64,000 nt of DNA from an uncultured Eubacteriales bacterium (GTDB lineage: Bacteria > Bacillota > Clostridia > Oscillospirales > Oscillospiraceae), in contig UQZR01000012.1 of the NCBI GenBank assembly GCA_900545585.1, positions 1-64,000 on the forward strand, given 5' to 3'. How positions within the stretch are numbered: position 1 is the stretch's first letter; each line of letters starts with the position of its first letter. Shown one piece after another: positions 58,438-64,000 of the stretch. The notes under the pieces were generated by a model. That model was not told the DNA's origin. It was given only the letters and a program-made list of their open reading frames with translations, and did no database searches. A program made the position numbers and the translations under genes.

Positions 58438-58869
58438 ATGGCGGAGCACGGTTTTTACCGCAGCAGCGGCGCGGCGTGGCAGCGGGCGCTGCCGCCGGAG
58501 CTGTGCAGGCCCGACGACAGGGAGGTGCTGCGCCGCGGGTGGGATCTGTTGGCGCTGGATCGGGAGGGCGCGCGCCGCCTGACGGCCCAGGGCGGCCTGA
58601 GGTGCCGGACGCTGCTGCTGCCCCAGGGGGTGTGGACGGAGCCGCTGGCGGTGCGTCAGGCGGTGAGCTACGGGCCGTCGCCCCAGAGTACGCTGACGCT
58701 GTCCAGCCTGACGCGGCGAGGCGTGCTGTGTGTGCAGCGGCAGGTGGCGGCGCTGGACGGCTCCGTCATCGAGCCCCAGGATATCCCGCTGCCGGAGGCG
58801 TGGGGGTGCTGGGAGACAGAGCCGCTGCTGCTGTTGGCGGGGGTATACCTGCTGCTGGGGCGGCTGTGA
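58438..58869 (+). CDS. hypothetical protein
   Basis: A 143-residue protein that I do not recognise. ATG 58438 is preceded by GAGGTGAGG, and a terminator follows. The N-terminal half is charged (LCRPDDREVLRRGWDLLALDREGARRL). The C-terminus ends in a hydrophobic stretch (PLLLLAGVYLLLGRL) that could be a tail anchor or simply a buried helix. The composition is GC-rich like the host. It is a single-gene unit. Confidence 0.55.
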   Translation: MAEHGFYRSSGAAWQRALPPELCRPDDREVLRRGWDLLALDREGARRLTAQGGLRCRTLLLPQGVWTEPLAVRQAVSYGPSPQSTLTLSSLTRRGVLCVQRQVAALDGSVIEPQDIPLPEAWGCWETEPLLLLAGVYLLLGRL

Positions 58870-58877
58870 AAAGGGAA

Positions 58878-58912
58878 AAAGAAAGGCCCGCCGTAGGCGG
58901 GTCTTTCTTTTT
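58878..58912 (+). terminator. terminator of the 143-residue protein gene
   Basis: Stem AAAGAAAGgCCCGCC/GGCGGGtCTTTCTTT with a GTA loop and a T-run. Confidence 0.85.
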
Positions 58913-58955
58913 GGAGAAAAGCTTCAGGAAGGAGAGCAGAGCGCGCTCCGAGGCT

Positions 58956-59177
58956 TCAGGCGGCGTGCGCGGCGGTGTGGGCGGTGTGCCCCTCATAGTC
59001 CATCTCCAGCAGACCGGCTCTGGAGGCGCTCCAGGTAGCCAGAGCACCGAAGATCAGAGGCAGGTACATACCGGCCTGACGGATGGGTTCATCGGCGGCG
59101 GTCATCAGGAAAGCGGTGGCCACGACCATGACCAGAGAGACGATGGTGATGAAAACGTAAGTACCAATGTTCTTCAT
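58956..59177 (-). CDS. small two-helix membrane protein
   Basis: A 73-residue protein with AAGGAGG before its ATG. Two membrane segments are predicted, VFITIVSLVMVVATAFLMT (about 8-26) and GMYLPLIFGALATWSASRAG (about 36-55), followed by a His/Ala-rich tail. I do not recognise the family. It stands alone, upstream of a gene-free stretch. Confidence 0.65.
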   Translation of the reverse strand: MKNIGTYVFITIVSLVMVVATAFLMTAADEPIRQAGMYLPLIFGALATWSASRAGLLEMDYEGHTAHTAAHAA

Positions 59178-59315
59178 GATAAGTTCCTCCTTAGAACGTG
59201 AATTTATTATCGAAAAATGGGATCTTTCGTTGCTGTGCCTGTATAGTAGGATAATTAACGAGAAAAGTAAAGCTATGAAATGTGATATGGGATGTTAGTG
59301 ATACTGATAAGAGGC

Positions 59316-59385
59316 GGGGCGTCCGGCCGAAGGACCGGACGCCCCGTCTGCGGGAAAGGATGCAGGTTTTTTTGTAGGAGTCGAT
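59316..59385. repeat. hairpin repeat, first copy
   Basis: A 70-bp sequence starting with the hairpin GGGGCGTCCGG/CCGGACGCCCC and continuing to GTAGGAGTCGAT. It matches 61561-61630, the 3' end and terminator of the serine recombinase gene, at roughly 80-85 percent. The remainder of 59178-59446 holds no gene that I can support. Confidence 0.65.
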
Positions 59386-59446
59386 GTCGACTGACGGTAA
59401 ATACGCCGAATGAAAATGATACCCTGTTTTGTATATTGTGTGATGC

Positions 59447-59506
59447 TTGACACGATAATTTATTATAGTATAATGCAGTTAAAAATTAGTTTATTATGCT
59501 ATAAAA
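59447..59506 (+). promoter_or_regulatory. promoter and repeated operator of the methyltransferase operon
   Basis: TTGACA (59447-59452), 16 bp, TATAAT (59469-59474). TTTATTATnnTATAA occurs twice, at 59459 and 59490. The first copy covers the -10 and contains the palindrome ATTATA-G-TATAAT. The layout resembles the operators of restriction-modification control proteins. Confidence 0.58.
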
Positions 59507-59516
59507 TGTCATAGAA

Positions 59517-59840
59517 ATGGGTGACGCTATCGTGGCAGACAAGCGAATACAGTTGTTTGGCTCAAAGGAGTATCACTTTCTGAGCTGGCTAAAGAGTCAG
59601 GAACGAGAGACCTCTCGCGGCGCAGCTGTCAATTTCTCGCAGGAGGAGATCGCCGCCGAGTATGGCAGCAGTCCGGCAACAATAAACAAGTGGCTGCGGG
59701 AATTGCAGTCGGTGGGGTGTGTGGAGCAGCAGAAAAAAGGCAGTTACCATATCACCGAAACCGGAAATGCAGTAATTCAAAAAATGGAAAAAATTGAACA
59801 GATCGTCGCGGGAGGCACCGTATGCAAGTCACTCGATTAA
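59517..59840 (+). CDS. winged-helix regulator of the methyltransferase operon
   Basis: A 107-residue DNA-binding protein. SQEEIAAEYGSSPATINKWLRELQSVGCVEQQKKGSYHIT (about 42-81) is a clear winged helix. The ATG at 59517 has no good ribosome site; GTG 59532, behind GGGTGA, may be the true start and would give 102 residues. It overlaps the methyltransferase gene by 19 bp, so the two are translated together. It is probably a control protein acting on the repeats at 59459-59506. Confidence 0.75.
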   Translation: MGDAIVADKRIQLFGSKEYHFLSWLKSQERETSRGAAVNFSQEEIAAEYGSSPATINKWLRELQSVGCVEQQKKGSYHITETGNAVIQKMEKIEQIVAGGTVCKSLD

Positions 59841-61417
59841 CAGGGTCATATTATACTTCTCAACGTATTGCTGATTATATGGCTGCGTGGGCTTTGAGAG
59901 ATCGATCCGACACATTATTGGAGCCTGCCTTTGGCGACGGCGTTTTTTTAGACGCTGCTTTCAATAGGTTTTCTGCGCTTGGCAACGATACGCCCACGGT
60001 CATCGGCGTTGAGCTGCAGCCTGCTGTTTTCTCGAAATATGCAGACTCCGCACCGACGTCATTTGCCGGCTGCTGCAAAGACTTCATGGAATGCTCTGAA
60101 AAAATTGCAGTTTCAGCGGTAGTCGGGAATCCTCCCTATGTCAGACTGAGAAATCTAAAGGAGGAAGACCGTGCAAGGGCCATTGACCGAATGGCTGATT
60201 ACAAGATCAAGATGTTGTCGAGCGGCAGCCTTTGGATGCCGTTTACCATCCATGCGTCAAATATGCTGGCTCCAAACGGGCGCATGGCCTTTGTGCTGCC
60301 CTTTGAAATAACCTATGTGAAGTATTCATATCCCCTGTGGACGTATCTTGGCAGCAATTTTGGCGCTGTTAAGATCATTCGCATACACGAGGACTTTTTT
60401 CCTGATGTTGATGTGGAGACCGTTCTGCTGCTTGCAGACCAATACGGGGCAAGTACACATTGCGTGGATTTTGAGATTTACGACAGGGTCGATGATTTGC
60501 TTGCAAACAACATATCACGCAGAAACAAAATTAAGATTTCCGACATTATACACAGGAAAAAGCCGTTTGCCTTTTCAATGCTCAGCGAAAAGCAGAGAAA
60601 TATGATAGAAATGCTTCGGAAGAAAAAAACGATCATACCGTTGATCGACCTGTGCAAATTCAATATCGGATATATTTGCGCCGATAAAAACTATTTCCAC
60701 CCCAATCAGGAGACCTGCAGGCGCTATAAGCTTCCTTCTGCAAGTCTCCTCCCGTGCATCAGCAGCGGAAAGGAAATAAGCGGAGGAACGGGTATAGGTG
60801 CAATTGCAGGCCCCGATCAGCAGCTCAATAATCTTTTCATGCCCGGGAATGTAACGGCCGCAGACAAACGGTATATCAGGCATGGGGTGGAGACCGGTGT
60901 TCATTTGCGCTATAAGTGCCGGCAGAGAAAGCCGTGGTATATTACGCCAAGCATTGAGATCCCTGATTTGATTTTGACGGTTTTCGGAGATGCTCCCAAA
61001 TTAGTAGTCAATGACGGGAAATACGTGGTATCGAACAGCTTGCTTGCAGGGCATATAAAGTCAGACATTACTGCGGAACAACTGGTGTGTATGTGGTACA
61101 ACAGCCTTACGCTTCTGTCGATCGAGCTCAACGTCCACTCTTTAGGCGGCGGGGTATTAGTCCTGATCCCGGGCGAGACAGATAGGATAGAGGTAGTAAA
61201 CGCAATATCGCAGGAGGAAGCCGGAAGCGTGTTCAAGGAATTGGACGATTGTATAAAAGAAAGGGGCCTGCAGGCTGCATATCAGTTAGGAGATGAGCTT
61301 GTTCTCTCAAAGATATATCAGCTTTCAACGGAAGAAATTCAGCAGATACGAAACGCTGTATCAACGCTCAGGTATTGGAGACTGCCAAAAGACCGGAGAA
61401 ACGCAAAGAAGAGGTGA
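59822..61417 (+). CDS. type II DNA adenine methyltransferase
   Basis: A 531-residue N6-adenine methyltransferase of the TaqI/Eco57I type. LLEPAFGDGVFLDAAF is the SAM-binding motif I, and NPPY (103-106) in VVGNPPYVRL is the catalytic motif IV. A target-recognition region follows (about 250-480). GC content is well below that of the neighbouring host genes, a sign of transfer. A control-type protein precedes it, and a 20-codon stub overlaps its stop where the endonuclease would be expected. Confidence 0.9.
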   Translation: MQVTRLTGSYYTSQRIADYMAAWALRDRSDTLLEPAFGDGVFLDAAFNRFSALGNDTPTVIGVELQPAVFSKYADSAPTSFAGCCKDFMECSEKIAVSAVVGNPPYVRLRNLKEEDRARAIDRMADYKIKMLSSGSLWMPFTIHASNMLAPNGRMAFVLPFEITYVKYSYPLWTYLGSNFGAVKIIRIHEDFFPDVDVETVLLLADQYGASTHCVDFEIYDRVDDLLANNISRRNKIKISDIIHRKKPFAFSMLSEKQRNMIEMLRKKKTIIPLIDLCKFNIGYICADKNYFHPNQETCRRYKLPSASLLPCISSGKEISGGTGIGAIAGPDQQLNNLFMPGNVTAADKRYIRHGVETGVHLRYKCRQRKPWYITPSIEIPDLILTVFGDAPKLVVNDGKYVVSNSLLAGHIKSDITAEQLVCMWYNSLTLLSIELNVHSLGGGVLVLIPGETDRIEVVNAISQEEAGSVFKELDDCIKERGLQAAYQLGDELVLSKIYQLSTEEIQQIRNAVSTLRYWRLPKDRRNAKKR

Positions 61418-61476
61418 GCCAATCGCGGCGGCCGGTAATTTTCCCGAATACTTCTTCCGTCCGGCCGTTTGTCTGA
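61414..61476 (+). pseudogene. stub of a gene after the methyltransferase (possible restriction gene)
   Basis: GTG 61414 overlaps the methyltransferase stop (GTGA) and sits behind AAAGAAGAG. The frame runs for only 20 codons (MSQSRRPVIFPNTSSVRPFV). Such 4-bp overlaps are typical of coupled restriction-modification genes. The rest, up to the recombinase terminator at 61561, is a short unrelated stretch. I infer that a deletion or rearrangement removed the endonuclease. Confidence 0.45.
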
Positions 61477-61560
61477 GCTGGGATACACGGTAACGGTGCT
61501 TGAGGGAGATATTCACCGAAAAGGCGAGCTGTCCTGGGCAGTGATGCCGGTAAGCGAAAA

Positions 61561-61630
61561 GGGGCGTCCGGCCAAAGGCCGGACGCCCCTTCTGTGGGAG
61601 AGGTTACAGGTTCTTCTCGTAGGACTCGAT
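61561..61630. repeat. hairpin repeat, second copy; terminator of the recombinase gene
   Basis: The hairpin GGGGCGTCCGGCC/GGCCGGACGCCCC (61561-61589) lies just downstream of the recombinase stop on the minus strand. The repeat continues into the last nine codons of that gene. It matches 59316-59385. Confidence 0.68.
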
Positions 61631-63340
61631 CATCTTCTTGACCGTGTGACCCGTAGAAACTTCGGGATCACCAGCCGGTGAAAACGCCGCAACTGATTGC
61701 GGTACAACAGCTTGCGCCGCTGCCTGACGCCGCAGGCTTTGCAGGTGCTTTTCACAGCTCTCACCGGTGAAAATCTTGATGTCCAGCCGTAGAGAACCAT
61801 CCTCCTTCGGCGTGGCAAAGATCTTGTCAATATACCGGGTGACAAATTCCTTGGTAATGACACCCTTGGCAACATCCTTCTGGGCATTACGCAGGACGGC
61901 GCGGATGGTGTCCAGCTGCTGCTTTAGGCTGCCGGTGGATTCCTGCTGTGTAAGCGCCTCTGCCAACTGCGTTTGCAGTTCCTTTGCCTCAGCGGAGCAT
62001 TTTTTGTTCATAGCGAGAAAATCTGCATCATCCAGCTTTCCCTGGGCATTATAGGTCAGCAGCTTCATGCGCTTCTGCTCTACTGTTTCCAGCTGCTTTT
62101 GCAGCGAGGCGATCTGCTTATCCAGCTTACCACCACGGTTCAGAGATTTATATAATTCTACATATTCTTCGATCAGCGCCTCTGCGCTGGCCTCCGTATC
62201 GCGGAACACATCCAGCAGCAGGGGTTTGATCTCGTCCTCATAGATGGGGAAGGAGTCGCAGGAGTCTGCGCCGTTTTTGATCTTGCCGGAGCAGACCCAC
62301 TTGCTGTTCTTGTTGCCCTGTCTGTCCTGAGACTCCCGGCGGTAGTAGGCGGTGCCGCAGCAGGTGCAATAGAGCTTTCCAGTCAGCAGATTGGCGTGAT
62401 TGCAAATGCCTTGTCGGTTCTTTACGTCATCGCTGCGGCGGCGGAGAATGGCATTGGCCTGGTCCCACAGCTCCTCGGAGACAATAGCGGGCACGATCTC
62501 ACCCGTCTCGTCTTTGAACATGACCCATTCCTCCGGTGGGAGGAATTTCTGCTTTTTGGTGAACATATCCATCACCTTGACCTTGTTTCCTACATAGTAG
62601 CCCTTGTATTTTGGATTGGAGATCATATTGGACATGGTGGTGTGGGCGATTTTCTTGCCGTTGAGGTTGCGGTAGCCCTTCTCCCAAAAGATGGTTTCGA
62701 TCTGTTTCATGCTGTACTGATCGGTGGCGTACAGTTCGAACAGCTCCCGTACCATAGGTGCCTGTTCCTCGTCAATGACCAGCCTGCGGTCTTCCTTGCG
62801 ATAGCCGAAAATGCGGCTGTTTCCCAGCACCACGTTATTCTTGATGGCCTGTTGATGGCCGAATTTTACGCGGCTGCTGAGCTTGCGCAACTCGTCCTGG
62901 GCAATGGAGGACATAATGGACAGCCGCAGTTCGGAGTCCTCATCGAAGGTGTTGATATTGTCGTTCTGGAAGAACACGCCCACGCCGTAGCTAAGGAGCT
63001 GCCGCGTGAATTGGATGGAGTCCAGCGTGTTGCGGGCAAAACGGGAGATCTCCTTGGTGATGATCAGATCAAATTTGTCCTCCGCTGCATCCTCGACCAT
63101 GCGGTTGAAGTTCTCGCGGTGCTTGGTAGAGATGCCGGACAAACCCTCGTCAATATAACCGGGTACAAATGCCCACGCGGTATTCCGGCGGATGAGGTCT
63201 TCGTAGTATTGAATCTGATTACCCAGCGAGTTCAGCTGCTCGTCAGACTCGGAGGACACGCGGGCGTAGTACGTCACCCGTAGGGGAATGTCATATATGC
63301 TCTTTGTCCGCAGCTGCTGCCTGACAGAATGTATATCCAT
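61604..63340 (-). CDS. large serine recombinase
   Basis: A 578-residue site-specific recombinase. The resolvase domain carries the nucleophile Ser29 in YYARVSS, then YIDEGLSGIS and ITKEISRFARN. The recombinase domain follows (about 170-275), then a zinc ribbon (CTCCGTAYY... WVCSG, with two CxxC-like pairs, about 325-365) and a coiled coil (about 400-470). These are standard for large serine integrases of phages and integrative elements. It is intact and probably marks the left edge of an element extending past the window. Confidence 0.92.
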   Translation of the reverse strand: MDIHSVRQQLRTKSIYDIPLRVTYYARVSSESDEQLNSLGNQIQYYEDLIRRNTAWAFVPGYIDEGLSGISTKHRENFNRMVEDAAEDKFDLIITKEISRFARNTLDSIQFTRQLLSYGVGVFFQNDNINTFDEDSELRLSIMSSIAQDELRKLSSRVKFGHQQAIKNNVVLGNSRIFGYRKEDRRLVIDEEQAPMVRELFELYATDQYSMKQIETIFWEKGYRNLNGKKIAHTTMSNMISNPKYKGYYVGNKVKVMDMFTKKQKFLPPEEWVMFKDETGEIVPAIVSEELWDQANAILRRRSDDVKNRQGICNHANLLTGKLYCTCCGTAYYRRESQDRQGNKNSKWVCSGKIKNGADSCDSFPIYEDEIKPLLLDVFRDTEASAEALIEEYVELYKSLNRGGKLDKQIASLQKQLETVEQKRMKLLTYNAQGKLDDADFLAMNKKCSAEAKELQTQLAEALTQQESTGSLKQQLDTIRAVLRNAQKDVAKGVITKEFVTRYIDKIFATPKEDGSLRLDIKIFTGESCEKHLQSLRRQAAAQAVVPQSVAAFSPAGDPEVSTGHTVKKMIESYEKNL

Positions 63341-63613
63341 AATGGCTCCTTTCTGAAAAGTTCGTCATATCATGTTCTATATTGTATCAAGGTATACAGA
63401 AGAAATCAATTGCAAAGCAGGAAGTACACTTGAAAAATTTATATTATCATGTTATTGTGTTTTTGTAATTTTATAAAAATAAGAAAATGATAGAAAATGC
63501 TGGCTTATTTCGCCGCTTCTGATAGATTTAATATGAAAAGTTTTCTTTACAGTATTGCATTTTAAAAAGATGAGGAACAATAGAATATATATTGAATCGA
63601 GGAGGCTATTGCA

Positions 63614-64000
63614 GTGAACGACGGTAAAAAGAGAAAGATTACTGCGTGGGAGTATCAGTATGATAACGGAGAGGTCGCGCTGCTGTATCACGATGCTGGC
63701 ATCTGGCGTGGGAAGAAAATCAATACAGTTCAAAGTGAATACTATCAGAACCCACACAAGGCCATCGCACGTATACGCGAGCTCGAAGCTAAAATCCCAG
63801 GTAAGGACAACTTTACTTTCCGGAAGCGGAACTTTGAAGCAGGGATAGAATATCTTTCGGATCGGTGTGATATGGGAGTACCTATTGAGCAGCAATCGAA
63901 GGAAGCGCAGCATCATGCTTGCGCAGCACTGCTGCAGATGCTGAATAGCTGTGGATCGGATGTAGATGGCCGCAGGACGATCTTACAGGTTGTCAGTGCA
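63614..64000 (+). CDS. unknown protein, incomplete at the window end
   Basis: GTG 63614 has GAGGAGG about 10 bp upstream and opens a frame of 129 codons that runs out of the window. The visible part starts MNDGKKRKITAWEYQYDNGEVALLY and is rich in charged residues, with no motif that I recognise. Codon use is AT-richer than in the host genes. It is divergent from the serine recombinase and may be part of the same mobile element. Confidence 0.6.
   Translation, partial: MNDGKKRKITAWEYQYDNGEVALLYHDAGIWRGKKINTVQSEYYQNPHKAIARIRELEAKIPGKDNFTFRKRNFEAGIEYLSDRCDMGVPIEQQSKEAQHHACAALLQMLNSCGSDVDGRRTILQVVSA

Overview
The window looks like a chromosomal segment of an anaerobic, probably gut-dwelling, spore-lineage Clostridium-class bacterium of the Oscillospiraceae type. 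The reasons are the GC-rich third codon positions, Firmicutes-style gene blocks (ftsE-ftsX-M23 peptidase, dprA-topA-trmFO, plsX-acpP-rnc, a SpoIIQ-like protein), a clostridial acetyl-CoA acetyltransferase with Rex-like sites upstream, an elastase-type serpin and a DUF4358/DHHW/MBOAT surface cluster. The genus cannot be fixed from the sequence alone.

Layout. 1-5915: division genes ftsE, ftsX and a PcsB/EnvC-type hydrolase, then greA-lysS. 5887-19742: a 13.9 kb integrated element in the 3' end of lysS, bounded by a 30-bp direct repeat of the lysS tail. It carries a tyrosine integrase, a small excisionase candidate, a YqaJ-PcfJ fusion and one arm of a type IV secretion (conjugation) module. A junction near 10328 cuts two convergent genes at the same point, no relaxase or coupling protein is left, and two genes show single-base frameshifts, so it looks like a decayed conjugative element. 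19743-33300: the displaced lysS terminator, then glmM and a GlmU-like acetyltransferase, an rRNA methyltransferase, dprA, topA, trmFO, plsX, acpP, rnc, a serpin lipoprotein, a ThrE-type exporter and a SpoIIQ-like protein. 33421-38581 (minus strand): gpsA, gpmI, tpiA, pgk and trmL. 38840-40732: prs with an attenuator-like leader, and pth.

40733-42467 is a repeat-rich gene-free stretch with two 504-bp-spaced copies of a dispersed repeat. It is followed by mfd, a PrsA/SurA-like secreted protein and the thiolase. 48571-50375 is the most unusual part: two successive divergent modules, each a small DNA-binding protein (ribbon-helix-helix, then XRE) facing a related ~55-residue protein across a palindrome-bearing promoter region. 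They are interleaved with two more copies of the dispersed repeat and a perfect 60-bp direct repeat. prfB, a 277-bp MITE-like palindromic element and a truncated nitrilase follow.

52448-56715 is a surface-polymer O-acylation cluster (DUF4358 lipoprotein, DHHW, MBOAT, DHHW). 56762-59177 holds a radical SAM enzyme, a DUF5662 protein and small proteins. 59447-61476 is a low-GC island with a winged-helix regulator, a type II adenine methyltransferase and a 20-codon stub where a restriction gene would be expected. A large serine recombinase (61604-63340) and an incomplete unknown gene close the window, probably the edge of another mobile element.
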